Of a stretch of DNA of 60,000 nucleotides, positions 22,600 through 33,466 are shown in pieces. Numbering within the stretch: the first letter of the stretch is position 1; every line of letters begins with the position of its first letter. The notes beneath the pieces are model-generated. The model was not told the DNA's origin and did no database searches. It saw only the letters and a list, made by a program, of their open reading frames with translations. Source of the DNA: Symsagittifera roscoffensis (Eukaryota; Xenacoelomorpha; Acoela; Convolutidae). The DNA lies in assembly GCF_963678635.1 (NCBI RefSeq), contig NC_087069.1, forward strand, positions 14,422,660-14,482,659, written 5' to 3'. The position numbers were made by a program, and so were the translations under genes.

Positions 22600-22799
22600 N
22601 NNNNNNNNNNNNNNNNNNNNNNNNNNNNNNNNNNNNNNNNNNNNNNNNNNNNNNNNNNNNNNNNNNNNNNNNNNNNNNNNNNNNNNNNNNNNNNNNNNNN
22701 NNNNNNNNNNNNNNNNNNNNNNNNNNNNNNNNNNNNNNNNNNNNNNNNNNNNNNNNNNNNNNNNNNNNNNNNNNNNNNNNNNNNNNNNNNNNNNNNNNN
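22600..22799. other. Assembly gap, 200 N
   Basis: Exactly 200 undetermined bases. The round length indicates a placeholder, so the true gap size is unknown. It lies inside the inferred intron between the exons at 19.4 and 23.3 kb and could hide an exon. Confidence 0.98.
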
Positions 22800-23284
22800 T
22801 GACAAAATTATTGACTATGACCCATGGGCGCTCGGTGGCGGGTAGTCAAAACCAATTCCAAAGTTAGATTTGCGTTGACAATGCGAATAATCAAGAGAAA
22901 TAACTGTGAGAAGAAACAAAAACAGCTAAGTAAACCCAAAAATAAGACAAGCAATTTTTTCATCTTTAATTTTTTGGTTTAATGTCTGAAAAAGGGCTTA
23001 TTAGATCCACTTTTCTCGACGCTGAGATTTTGTTGATTTTTGGTAACTTAGATGTGTAGTTTGACTCTGTACTTTGACTCTGTAGTTCTTTCAAGCCACT
23101 CTTGGAGGAATGAGCTGTACAAAAGTTCAACATAGCAAAAATTACATAGATTGTTTTTTTTTTGAGTATTTGAGCAAAAAATACTCATAACCAAAAAACT
23201 TTCAAGTGAGTTATTCTAGAAATTTAGGTGGCCTAAAATATAAAAATATATTATAATGTGTGTAGAGACGGAGTGTAACTTGCA

Positions 23285-23528
23285 GCAAACGTTGAAACTA
23301 CTTCCAATTCAAAAAGTTCGACTAGTTGCTGCTGAGCCCGGATCTACCAACCCAGATTATCGACTTTCGAACGAGTGGAAAAGCTACTCAAGCTTAGCAT
23401 CAATATTAACCTTCAGACTGCTCTGCACCACTAGGGAAAAAATGTTTTGAGTTATTGACGAAATTCAAAAGTAATCCAAAGTTCTCGATGAAATATTTCA
23501 AAATGGAGTTCACAACGATGGGCGCGAA
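23285..23528 (+). pseudogene. Exon of the secreted protein gene, frame broken in a homopolymer
   Basis: The acceptor GTAACTTGCAG ends at 23,284 and the donor GTAAGT starts at 23,529. The frame begins QTLKLLPIQKVRLVAAEP, then NPDYRLSNEWKSYSSLAS and ILTFRLLCTTREK, and meets TGA at 23,448 and TAA at 23,472. In the neighbouring frame, from about 23,443, the sequence reads FELLTKFKSNPKF and then KMEFTTMGA up to the donor, which continues the domain better. A single-base difference in the A6/T4 run at 23,436-23,447 would explain this. A minus-strand copy at 5,470-5,692 carries the same KVRLV core. Start phase 0 matches the end of exon 1. Either a recent frameshift or a base-call error. Confidence 0.55.
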
Positions 23529-23925
23529 GTAAGTTTTTACACAGGGTGTGCATTAATTAGAGCCCACTACAGAAATAACCTAAAAAATTGGGTTTTTCGG
23601 TCTAAGCCAACCTTCATTTTTCCAAACCCAAGTCCTCCCTCCTCCAAAAAACTACCCGATTTTGCACGGTTTTGCATCCTGAAGAAGAGCATCACGACGA
23701 AAAAAAGCTTTTGCATTCATAAAAGGTTCTCAGTTTAAAGTTTATTAGAAGAATTTTCGTTTTTCACATTTTTTTCAAGGTTAATTTTAAATGTTTACTT
23801 GATTAGATTGATGATAGGCCGTGTAATTTTTATTTTGGCAGCTGATCAGGCTAATCTACTTCTTGCTCTGAATGGTAACTAATAACAAATATCTACTCCT
23901 AAAAAGGCAGAATTGTAATTTACAG

Positions 23926-24219
23926 CTTTTTGAAAAAGTTACTAGAGGAATCTCCCCCTTTTTTATAAGGGGAGATATTGGAGAAATCAATGATTTGTAT
24001 AGGGCGATTGAAAAATTAATGAAAATTACTGGAGAATATGTGTCCAAAGGGAAACTATTCACTGAAATGGAAAACATGAAAGATGCAAACGTCAATGGAG
24101 AACGTTACATGCGATCTAAGGATGTGAAAAAAATGGCTCAAGAAGTTACAAGTTCAGTTGTAGCTGAAGTTGTTACTGATTACCTCTACGAGGAAAACGA
24201 AGGCATAAAACGAAGCTGA
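23926..24219 (+). CDS. Exon candidate of the secreted protein gene: helical segment
   Basis: An acceptor (GTAATTTACAG) ends at 23,925, and another AG at 23,910 keeps the same frame. The segment reads LFEKVTRGISPFFIRGD, then INDLYRAIEKLMKITGEY, GERYMRSKDVKKMAQEV and VVTDYLYEENEG, ending at a TGA (24,217-24,219). The amphipathic, charged sequence suggests helices. An upstream ATG at 23,872 extends the frame but is preceded by a TGA and is an unlikely start. No GT donor precedes the stop where a junction to 30,911 is expected; only a GC-type site (AAG, then GCATAA) near 24,203 is available. The weak match to 5,165-5,353 on the minus strand supports the placement. Confidence 0.45.
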   Translation, partial: LFEKVTRGISPFFIRGDIGEINDLYRAIEKLMKITGEYVSKGKLFTEMENMKDANVNGERYMRSKDVKKMAQEVTSSVVAEVVTDYLYEENEGIKRS

Positions 24220-24417
24220 TATTGCAACTCTCATTGTTTTCTCTTTTTTATTACAAATAGATTACTTAAATATCGCCAAAAAAGTCAAAAACAAAAAAAT
24301 AGTCAATGGGTGGTTTATTTTCAAGGAACACAAAAGGTTACACAAGTTTGAACTTCTATCAAAAATAATCTCCAAATCTACTTATGAAATACAATGGGAG
24401 TAGTCTATTGTGCTCCG

Positions 24418-24615
24418 GGCGGATCTTGGATTTTCTCGAGGGGGCTAGGGGATTTTGAAAAAATTTCGATAATTTTCTCGACTTTTTGTTAGGTCGATCA
24501 AAACAATTTTTCGAGCTCTCGTAAAGCAGTAAAAAGACCCTGTTTTGGCCAAAATGTCTTCACCGCAGGCAAATTTTCGAAAAAAAACATACCAAAAAAG
24601 GCTCCCCTAAATCCA
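24418..24615. mobile_element. Relic of a hAT-like MITE
   Basis: The left part CGGGCGGATCTTGGATTTTC then CTCGAGGGGG and the interior GTCGATCAAAACAATTTTTC, GAGCTCTCGTAAAGCAG and CCGCAGGCAAATTTTC correspond to the MITE at 51,500-51,896. The right end reads CCCCTAAATCCACTGGTG, a decayed terminal repeat. No target duplication is visible. Confidence 0.6.
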
Positions 24616-24639
24616 CTGGTGATTGTACCCTTCTGATAT

Positions 24640-26290
24640 GAAATTTTCTTATTCAGATGAAGTTGAAGCTGGGGATATGATTCGGTTTTGTCGTAAAGGA
24701 ACCGAAAATTCGGGGATACGATTCCGTTTTTGTCTGACGGAAATTTCTATTCGAGGATACGATCCCCTTTCTGTCGCACGGAAACTAAATTTTAGGGATA
24801 TTATCCCGTTTTTGTTATACAAGAATTCAATTTTGGGGAAAAAAATCTCGCTTTTGTCATAGAATAGTTGAAAATTGGGAATAAAATCTCGTTTCTGTAG
24901 TACGGAAATCGAAGCTCAGGGATAAGATCCCATCCTATTGCAAAGAAATTGAAATTTGTTTTACAGGAACTGAAGTTCGGGATAGGATCTCGTTTTTGTC
25001 GTACGAGAGTTGAATTTTGGTAAAAAGATCCCGTTTTTGTCGTACGGGAATTGGAGTTCGGGGTTACAATCACGTTTTTTTATACAGGATATGAATTTCG
25101 GGGCTACGATTCTGTTTTTGTTTCACGGGAATTGAAAAACGGGATAACATCTCATTTTTGTCGTACGGGAATTAGAGTTCGGGGTTTCGATCCCGTTTTT
25201 ATCATAGGGAAATGGAAGTTCGGGGATAAGATCCAGTTTTTGTCGTACGAAACGAAATTCCGGATAAAAAACCGTTTTTATCATACGGGAATTGGAGCTC
25301 GGGTATAGATTCCGATTTTTTCGTTCGGGGCTACGCTCCCGTTTTTATTATACAGGAATTGAAGTTTGCAAATATCAACTTGTTTTTGCCGTACGGAAAT
25401 TGAAATTTGGGGATACGATCCCGTTTTGTCGTACAAAAATTGAAATTTCGGGGATATCATTTTTTTTTGTCTGACGGAAATTGAAGTGTGGTACGGAAAC
25501 TGAATTTTGGTGAAACGATCCTGCTTTTGTCATACAAGATTTTAATTTTGGGAATAAGATCTCATATTCGTCATACGGTAATTGGAGTTTGGGGATATGA
25601 CCCCGTTCTTAACATACAGGAATTAAATGTTTCAAATCAGGTATCATTTTTGTCGTACGGAATATCAAGTTTGGGGATACGATCCCGTTTTGTAGTAAGA
25701 AATTGAAGTTTCGGGGATACGATCCCGTTTTGTTGTAAGAAATTGAAGTTTCAGGGATACAGTTTCGTTTTGTCTCACAGGAATTTTAGTTTTGGGAATA
25801 AAAGAGTCTCACGGATAAAGAAGTTTGGGTAGACAATCCCGTTTTTGTCAAACAAAAATTTAATTTTGGGAATAAGGTCTTGTTTTCGTCACACGAGAAT
25901 CGAAGTTCGGGGTAGGATCCTGTTTTTGTCATACGAAAAACGAATTTGGGGATACAAACCTTTTTTTTGTACTTAATTTAAAATTTTGGGAACACGATTT
26001 CGTTTTTGTCTCACGGGAATTGAATTTCGGGGATAAAATTTTGAGTTTGTCGTGCAGAAAATGAAATTAGGGGCTAGGATCCCGTTTCTGTTTTACGGGA
26101 GCTGAATTGCGGGGATACAATCTCGATTTTGTAATACTGGAATGGAATTTTGTGGATGTGATCCCATTTTTGTCGCACGTGAATTCAAATTCGGGATATG
26201 ATACCGTTTTTGCCGTATGGCATTTGATGTTTGTGCTGCAATCCCTTTTTGTTTAGATGAATTGAAGATCGGGGACACGATTGCGTTTCT
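24640..26290. repeat. Degenerate ~42-bp minisatellite with an internal hairpin
   Basis: About 40 diverged units follow the consensus GATCCCGTTTTTGTCGTACG then GGAATTGAAGTTCGGGGATAC. The unit contains the inverted pair TCCCGT...ACGGGA, seen cleanly at 25,029-25,034 and 25,044-25,049 with a 9-base loop. Unit length drifts through small indels, and frames on both strands stay open for 60-90 codons by chance. It lies in the inferred intron between 24.2 and 30.9 kb. Confidence 0.85.
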
Positions 26291-27244
26291 CATTCTTTGA
26301 ATAGTGCTGTCCAAGCAATTTCCACGTTTCTTTCATTTTGTTTTTATTTCATATTCCTTTGGATTTAAAAATTTTCATCTGGAAAAGTCGTGTCCTTGGT
26401 ATTTGTTTCCAAAAAATCAACCCTTTTCAAAAATCGTATAAACGATGTTCTGTTACTATAAAACTTTAAGACAGTAAACAAAAAATTGATAGTATACAGA
26501 AGAAAAATGCTAAGAACTTTGAACAAAATTCTACCTAAAACGGCCGAAAAGCTTTTTTTTCGCTAGCAACTCGAAATGATCTTAAGACTGATCTTTTCTC
26601 TACAAATTGAAGAATCAGCCCGCAACTACAATCCTTAAGAATTGAAATTTATTTCACCACTGAATGAACCTATACGATCATCAACATCATCATCATCAAG
26701 TCATGTTTTAACGCCATCTTCTTATTTTCGGCAGCCTAATTGATTTTCTGCGCTCCTTTCTACTTTTCTCATTTCGGTTGCTGTTCGCATTTTTACTGGC
26801 CTTTTGCTTTTTCTATTTTTTTCAAGCCGTCATTTCTGCTGGCTCTTTTTCAAACGACTTTTGTTTTTTTGTTCCTATTCGCTTGGATTTGAAACATTTT
26901 ATTTGGAAAAATTCAGCAACACTAACACCTCGTGCTGTCATTTGAGTTTTTTCTATAGCTTTTGGGATTTAGACGCGAGGAAGAAATCATTAGTCATTCA
27001 GACTAAGGTGGCCCTCTTGTTGTTCCGACTGCCTTTTCAGGTCTCTGGAGCAGTAAAAACCTGAAAAAAAACTAAATGTAAAAAAAAAAAAAATTGATTT
27101 TTTTTTTAATTTGAGATTTATTTTGTGAAAATCAACACGCCATATAAAGTACAAACTGATAAATTGTATTGCTAGTAACAAACCAAATAGGGCAAATAAG
27201 CTTCCTTCAACCGATTTGAAACGAATTCTTAGACGGATATAACC
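26291..27244. other. No gene recognised
   Basis: AT-rich intron-like sequence with a small CATCAACATCATCATCA run near 26,680 and a long A/T homopolymer pair at 27,076-27,107. Frames here lack support. Confidence 0.35.
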
Positions 27245-27480
27245 TCCGCTTACGCGTTAATACCGCGATATATATTGCACGTTAATTGTCCCAAATTGGC
27301 CAAAATGGCAATCTTTAAACCCCCGTAACATACGAAAAAAAATCACAGGTGAAATATCTTTTCAAGTTTAAGCTCAGGGCAACAATACCTTTCGAATGAT
27401 ATAAGAAATCTGTGAAAAATGGTTAGTAAAAAGTCGAAAATTGTCTGAAGAAAAAAAACCAACACGAGCAAAAAAATCCG
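27245..27480. repeat. Dispersed repeat, partner at 11,250-11,475
   Basis: CGATATATATTGCACGTTAA, TTGGCCAAA, AAACCCCCGTAACAT, TTTAAGCTCAGG and GTCTGAAGAAAAAAAACC match the left-hand copy in the same order. The two copies are diverged, so the insertions are old. Confidence 0.7.
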
Positions 27481-27955
27481 TTACTTTGTTACTATAGTTG
27501 GTTCAATAAAAGCGCAAGTTTGTAATTTTTTTGGGAAGTAACAGTTTCACGCCCCCAAACTTAAGCGCAAATTGTGTTCTTTCGAGATAACCACTTAACT
27601 GAAGATGTTTTTGTAATTGTCGCCAGTGGTAAAATTTTCTTTCTCAGAAGATAAGTTCATAGATTTTCATTGAATGTCATTTTGGTGTTATGTCTCTCAA
27701 ATAATACCGCGATTTGTTTTAAAACATATGCTACAAAAATCGCATCTTCTCTTTGAGTCAAATTTTGCTCTGACTCAAGGTAGAAGAAAGCTTATGTATG
27801 AACAAAAAGATCTGTTATCAACAAAAGCGACATACAGATTAGCAGTGATACAGTGGGGGTGAAAGATACAATGTACAAATATGATATATGATAAATGTAA
27901 GCCCAATATTAAACCCTAATTTTACGGTTTGAGTAGCCAGAGTAACTCACGCTTA

Positions 27956-28753
27956 AACGGAGTCATACAGTTCCTTTTTGGAAACCAGGAACTGAATTTG
28001 TAGGCTATTTTGAACGGAGTCATACAGTTCCTTTTTGGAAACCAGGAACTGAATTTGTAGGCTTTTTTGAACGGAGTCATACAGTTCCTTTTTGGAAACC
28101 AGGAACTGAATTTGTAGACTTTTTTGAACGGAGTCATACATTTCCTTTTTGGAAACCAGGAACTGAATTTGTAGGCTTTTTTGAACGGAGTCATACAGTT
28201 CCTTTTTGGAAACCAGGAACTGAATTTGTAGGCTTTTTTGAACGGAGTCATACAGTTCCTTTTTGGAAACCAGGAACTGAATTTGTAGGCTTTTTTGAAC
28301 GGAGTCATACAGTTCCTTTTTGGAAACCAGGAACTGAATTTGTAGGCTTTTTTGAACGGAGTCATACAGTTCCTTTTTGGAAACCAGGAACTGAATTTGT
28401 AGGCTTTTTTGAACGGAGTCATACAGTTCCTTTTTGGAAACCAGGAACTGAATTTGTAGGCTTTTTTGAACGGAGTCATATAGTTCCTTTTTGGAAACCA
28501 GGAACTGAATTTGTAGGCTTTTTTGAACGGAGTCATACAGTTCCTTTTTGGAAACCAGGAACTGAATTTGTAGGCTTTTTTGAACGGAGTCATACATTTC
28601 CTTTTTGGAAACCAGGAACTGAATTTGTAGGCTTTTTTGAACGGAGTCATACAGTTCCTTTTTGGAAACCAGGAACTGAATTTGTAGGCTTTTTTGAACG
28701 GAGTCATACAGTTCCTTTTTGGAAACCAGGAACTGAATTTGTAGGCTTTTTTG
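27956..28753. repeat. Homogeneous 57-bp minisatellite, 14 units, each with a hairpin
   Basis: Fourteen head-to-tail units of 57 bp (14 x 57 = 798) are nearly identical. Each holds CAGTTCCT, an 11-base loop and AGGAACTG, an 8-bp stem (first unit: 27,968-27,994). Two units (4 and 12 from the left) carry CATTTCCT, which weakens the stem. Because 57 is a multiple of three, the minus strand stays open in two frames, one giving 14 copies of a 19-residue repeat (KKAYKFSSWFPKR...). That frame starts in flanking sequence without promoter, splice or domain support, so I read this as a recently expanded minisatellite, not a gene. It lies in the inferred intron. Confidence 0.9.
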
Positions 28754-30169
28754 AAGTGCACTTTGAATTTCTCCAGCAATCGATTCGGCAGAAATTTTCG
28801 CACACTATGACACTGTTCAAGTCATGATAACGCTAGAATTGTAGTACCTACCAAACTTTTAGCTCTTGTCTTCTAAGAAGCGTATGTTTTCATAATCCGC
28901 TCTACTTTAAATTTGATAGAAAATCGCTTTGGATAAAGGTCAGCTTTGCATGATTGGAAGCAAAGAGCGAGTCTCCAGTTACTGTGATTAAAAATTATCG
29001 ATACTCTTTTAAAATTAATTTCACAGTTTAGAACACTTGGGTTTACCGTTGACTCAAATATAACCATGACATTTTAGATTTAAAAACATGATGGCACAAA
29101 ACCTTTTCAGCTATGGAAACTATATAGTATCAGCTTTTTGACCAACATTTCTGATCTGAAATTTCAGGGTCATAATTGAGTCAAGGTTGAACCCACGTGT
29201 TTTGAACTATTAACCTAATTTGAAAATTGGATCATTTTTCTCTTAATTACAGTGTTTGTAGATTCCCTATTTTTTTCCGTTCATTCTGCAAAACTGATCA
29301 TTACTCGAAAAGATTTTCTATCAAATGTAAAATAGAACGTGTTTTATAAAGACATTTCCTTCATAGAAGTTTATTGCTAGAAAATTGACCAGAATGGTCA
29401 CAATTTAGTTCGATTTCGCTTTGATTTCTTCAAGTCGAAAGCAAAACGCACTGAAAATTTTTTTCATGGCTAATAATCTTGATTTTTATGTCTTAAAATT
29501 TTTTGGAGAAAAAAAGGCCAGATATATCAGTCATTTTTATACACTCGTTGTTTCTTTAAATATTTTTCATTAGTTAACCTATGTTTATGAAGCAACGCCA
29601 TTCAATTGTTTGTTTGAAAGTTTGTTCAGTTATATACAAAAACTTCAAATATTCATTAATTAATTTTTGAACATGACGATGAAAAACGTTCTTAATCCTA
29701 ATGTTCAAGTAATTTTAAAATTTGGTCTCAGCTATTCAATTTTGTCTAAAAATGCTAAAGATGGATACGTTTCTGATAAGTTTGTCGAATGGCATTGATC
29801 TAGGAGCAGAATATTTTCAAGCTAAAAGTACAGAAAAAAAAAACTATTTTTTCCTCCAAATAATTAGAGTTTTCTTATGGTTTTCTTGTGTCTTGTTTTG
29901 TGCAAAAACTTGTTCAGCCCATGAATTTTAACTTGCTCCTGCGATTCACAGCTAGAAGAATTTTTTCAAGGCAAGAACCAACTATTGTAATTCTTTTTTG
30001 TTCCAATACTTCACAGTCTCAGATGGAAGATCGCCCGAATTCAAACACTACAATAAAAAATTCTTGGAAAAAATAATCTCCATCATTTGATGATTTTTCC
30101 GAACAAAAAATTTAAATCTAGCTGAAGTACAAAACTGTTCATCGATCAAACTTCGAGAAAATTCAGATC
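28754..30169. other. No gene recognised
   Basis: AT-rich sequence between the 57-bp array and the SINE block. Two overlapping small plus-strand frames near 29,722-30,076 include a hydrophobic stretch (RVFLWFSCVLFCA) but lack splice context and are not called. Confidence 0.35.
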
Positions 30170-30430
30170 ACGAGGGAAAGGACCAACATACGAGCTGTTT
30201 TTTTCCCATCTGACCAACATACGAGCTCATACGGACCAACGTACGAGCTCGTCACGGCGAAACGCTATTGTTCCCGTGCTTAAGAACTACGTGAAATTTT
30301 TTGGTTATTTTTTGGGCTAATTAATGTTGCCTCAGCCTCAAGCAACAAGCACGGATCAAGGTGGGCCTCGAACCTTTCGATTGAGAGGCGGAGACGTAAC
30401 CACTTCCCCACTGCTCCCCAAATGTGGTTC
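30170..30430 (-). mobile_element. tRNA-derived SINE, minus strand
   Basis: On the minus strand, a sequence beginning near 30,421 contains an A-box-like TGGGGAAGTGG (plus positions about 30,394-30,411) and a perfect B box, GGTTCGAGGCC (30,364-30,374). This is the internal RNA polymerase III promoter layout of a tRNA-derived SINE. The tail toward lower coordinates holds three short repeats of GACCAACATACGAGCT (30,180-30,250). There is no complete tRNA cloverleaf that I can fold by eye. Confidence 0.65.
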
Positions 30431-30720
30431 CAGAGTAGCTATCAGTAGGCCTCAACAGTCCTGTCGAGGATAATCAGTCCACTTGTAATATCTCTCCAGA
30501 TTCCAGACTGGGTTGATTTGTTGACCGACACTTTTTGCGTCTAGAATTTTCACGTGGTACCACTATGGCAGTCGAAATTGGTCAGTTTGTTGTTGACCTG
30601 AAGCTAGAGGTCAAGTGAGAGCTCGTCCTCGCACACTATCATTGCCATGGCCTGGGATCGAATACACGATCTACCAAATTCAGAGTGATCGCCTTGCCAC
30701 TACGCTAAGTGCCTCTGTTG
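30431..30720 (-). mobile_element. Second tRNA-derived SINE head, minus strand
   Basis: Read on the minus strand from about 30,716, GAGGCACTTAGCGTAGTGGC contains the A box TAGCGTAGTGG (30,697-30,707), and ATTCGATCCC at 30,653-30,662 is a good B box. The tRNA-like head is followed by an unrelated body to about 30,431. It lies directly upstream of the other SINE in the same orientation, so the two may form a dimeric SINE. Confidence 0.65.
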
Positions 30721-30910
30721 AAAAAACAAGTTTACTCCTGATAAGTTAGAAGTTGTATAATTGGGGCACCAATGCTTGTTACAATTTTATTTCGACGTTA
30801 GGTAAACTAGCATTGGAACTCAGCTTACACGGCAAAAATGTATTGCTTTGAATGCAGTAGACTATAAGTTTTTGAAGTTTTAAGTTGGTTAAAAAAAATT
30901 TAGATATCAG

Positions 30911-31117
30911 CTTCAAATTGATTCGTTAGCTGACAAGATTGACCTGTCAAATCAAATGGAGTCTTTTCTATCGCGATTTCAAACCACTTCGAAGGAACTA
31001 TCAGCTACTCAATGGAACTCTGTATTTTGGAACGAAAACTACACTCGGCCCGATCGCATGGAGCACGAACTGAACAAAGTATTTGAAAAAAGAGACGATC
31101 ATTCTGATAAACTGAAG
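30911..31117 (+). CDS. Exon of the secreted protein gene: helical segment with FW motif
   Basis: The acceptor TTTAGATATCAG ends at 30,910. The frame reads LQIDSLADKIDLSNQME, then FLSRFQTTSKELSATQWN, SVFWNENYTRPDRMEHELN and KVFEKRDDHSDKLK. A donor (AAG, then GTTCAG) lies after 31,117 in phase 0. The segment is highly charged and likely helical. A matching FW.E...D...EL arrangement occurs on the minus strand at 4,789-4,885. Unspliced, the frame would stop at 31,159. The phase agrees with the acceptor proposed at 31,466, giving a 349-bp intron. Function unknown. Confidence 0.5.
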
Positions 31118-31466
31118 GTTCAGTTTGATAATTGCGTCCATAGAAAGAAAAAATATTGAAATCGAAAGGAGAAACACAATTTGCATAAAAGAGATAAATA
31201 GCAAATAGATGAATAAAAATCTGTTTTGCTACTATCTGAGGCCCTCAAAATTTCTATTCTGTTTTCAGATTCTCATTGAAATCAATATTGTAAAATATTT
31301 TTCTAAAAAATTCTATTTTTTGAAAACATTTTGAGCCAAAGTGGACAAGTGAATTGGTTCGAACAGATTTCTATTTGCAAATTCATGACAAAAAAAAACA
31401 ATTTTTTTTCACGGATCGATCTATATTTGAGGGGGGCGCAACTATAAAAACTGTACCAATTTGAAG

Positions 31467-31688
31467 GTTAAAGAAAAGTACAAGAAAGACGGAGATTCAG
31501 TTGAAACAGAATCAGCCTTTAAAGCATGGGGTTGTGGAGCTTCCTTCAGGGCAGCTTTTTCTGAGAGCGAGGAAGAAAGATCCAAGGTTACCACTCAAGC
31601 TATATTAGATCAACTGAGCGAGAAGGAAGACATGTATAATTGGGATGGCGAAAAATTTGTCATGAAGCCAATGGAATTGAGGGATCCA
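31467..31688 (+). CDS. Exon of the secreted protein gene, ends with WDGEKFVMKPMEL
   Basis: Open from a TGA at 31,428, the frame reads VKEKYKKDGDSVETES, then WGCGASFRAAFSESEEERS, TTQAILDQLSEKEDMYNW and DGEKFVMKPMELRDP. An AG at 31,465-31,466 (TTTGAAG) gives a phase-0 start compatible with the donor at 31,117, although its pyrimidine tract is poor. A phase-0 donor (CCA, then GTTTAA) follows 31,688, and the unspliced frame stops at 31,694. The polar, protein-like composition contrasts with the AT-rich flanks. No named domain is recognised. Confidence 0.5.
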
Positions 31689-31982
31689 GTTTAATTAGAG
31701 CCCTTCTTTTATATTTTTATCATTATTTTTATCCCTTCTCTTTATTATTTTTTCACGACTGAAATGAAATCGTGATCATTTATTTTTAACATAATGGCGC
31801 AATTATTTCGCATAATTTTCACAGGATGTTTTTTGCTTTTATTTCAAAAAAACAAAAGCCAGTTTGAGGTCCTATTTTATATGAGTAAAAGTGGATGGAA
31901 CAAATATGGAAAAGCAATCTATCAAGCAATCAAATTTGGGTAACCAAAGTTTCAAAGAAACCAATGTTTTAAGGAAGGAACC

Positions 31983-32645
31983 CGCATTGGCAAAACTAAG
32001 ATTGCAATCGGTTATCGCAAGTAAAATCTACAGTTCAGCAAGCTAGTTTAATTTTATGCACTATTGCAGTAATGGATTGTTTTTACCGACAAATCGAATA
32101 CAATCGATTGCAATTTATACTTATTTTAATCGTTTCTATGTGACCAAAATCCATTTTTAAGTGCATTTTTTGGTACAGATTACATACAGATTTTACACAG
32201 ATTATATACACATTTTATACATATTTTATACAGATATATTTATACCCTGCAAGCTCCATTGTTATTTCGTTTAAGTGTTTGTAGGAAAAATTTCGAAATT
32301 GAAAAATTTTTGTTACGTGTCTTGTTTTGTTGAAAATGACCAAAATCGACAAAAACAACATAAAACCCTCTAAATAAGACCAAAACTGATAGTTTTTTTT
32401 CTGATAAAAGCAGAATATGGGCAAACTTTAATTTTTCTACTAGATTTTGAATGTTTGTGAGTTGGTGTTTGTTATTGAGTTGGTTTTTCTGGACTATAAA
32501 ATCGATTTTTCTGAACAGTATAAAATCCCTATATTATCCCTTTTAGTGTCTAGTTGGGTTGCATACAATCGGCTTTTTACTAGTAGACAATCTGTATAAA
32601 AATCGATCATAATCGATTGCAATCCTATTTTTGCCAATGAGGGAA
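31983..32645. mobile_element. MITE with ~30-bp terminal inverted repeats
   Basis: The left end CCCGCATTGGCAAAACTAAG then ATTGCAATCGGTTAT pairs with the right end, which in complement reads CCCTCATTGGCAAAAATAGG then ATTGCAATCGATTAT. The interior (about 600 bp) has no coding capacity and holds a short tandem patch ACAGATTATA/ACACATTTTATAC at 32,175-32,235. No clear target duplication is visible. It lies in the inferred intron before the exon at 33,467. Confidence 0.75.
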
Positions 32646-33289
32646 GTCATTCAAACTCAAAGCATCGGAGGCAATATTAGCCGAAGACAAAATTGAGTTA
32701 AAACATAGTATGTTTTGCGGTTTTAATTGATCAGCCGCAAAAACGGTTTTCTTGGTGATTAAGTGCCTCTCTCATAGATGAGCGGGGGAAAAACAGATAC
32801 ATTTAAATTAGAAAAACTACTGAACCCGCCACATTCAGGAAAGAGTTTGGTTAACTTTATAAATTTATTGGTAAGAAAACTCACAGTCTGGAAAATCTCT
32901 CCATTTTTACAGGAAAAACCTCTCCTTTTTTCTTACAAAATTTTAAAACTAACAAAATCATCAAAACTCACTAATCTTGTAATGTAAAACAAGCAATTCT
33001 GACAAAAGAGTAAAATGCGTTCGAATGCATTCAGCAGAAAAAACGTTAAAGTGAACATCGTTTATTTGCTGCAGCGTTTTTTTTCTGCGTAGATAAAAAA
33101 AAAACAAATTTCATGACATAAAGTACGGTTATAGTTCATGAATTCCAACACCAATAATCAAGTTCCAATATTAAAAAAACGACGTAAGCGTCTTGATTAT
33201 CAAAACTCGCAGATCACGTGAGCGAACTTTTTTTTCTGTACATGATTTTGTATTTTTTTTCTGTACATTTTGCTTTTATTCACAACATT

Positions 33290-33420
33290 TGAAGGGGCAG
33301 CGAGCGCCAAAAAATGAGGCTTAAAATGTTTTAGCATAATAGGCGATTTTTTTTGCTGTCTTGGTGCATTTCAGGAAATCAAATTGGTCCACATAAAAAA
33401 ATAAGACATTAAACGGATCC
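33290..33420. mobile_element. Short MITE relic
   Basis: GAAGGGGCAGCGAGCGCCAA, the later GTGCATTTCAGGAAATCAAA and TTGGTCCACATAAAAAA resemble interior parts of the CAGGGGCGGAT MITE family. Ends are missing. Confidence 0.35.
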
Positions 33421-33466
33421 GTTAATTTAAAGTCGAGTTATTCTTTCGGATATTCGATACTCGCAG

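Noticed and set aside
22566-22867. Frames crossing the assembly gap
   Set aside because: They consist mostly of undetermined residues.
24623-26314. Several 60-90 codon frames on both strands
   Set aside because: All lie in the ~42-bp minisatellite and reflect its unit.
27956-28753. CRISPR array
   Set aside because: Units are contiguous and identical throughout, with no unique spacers, and the setting is eukaryotic.
27922-28803. Minus-strand 293-codon frame made of 19-residue repeats as a repetitive protein
   Set aside because: The frame follows from a 57-bp unit without stops; a second frame of the same array is also open, and there is no start context, splice signal or non-repeat domain.
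29722-30076. Two overlapping small plus-strand frames with a hydrophobic stretch
   Set aside because: No usable start or splice context, and neither fits the exon order of the surrounding gene.
30640-30720. Functional tRNA gene
   Set aside because: A and B boxes are present, but I cannot form a complete cloverleaf with paired acceptor ends, and a second head lies next to it, so a SINE is likelier.
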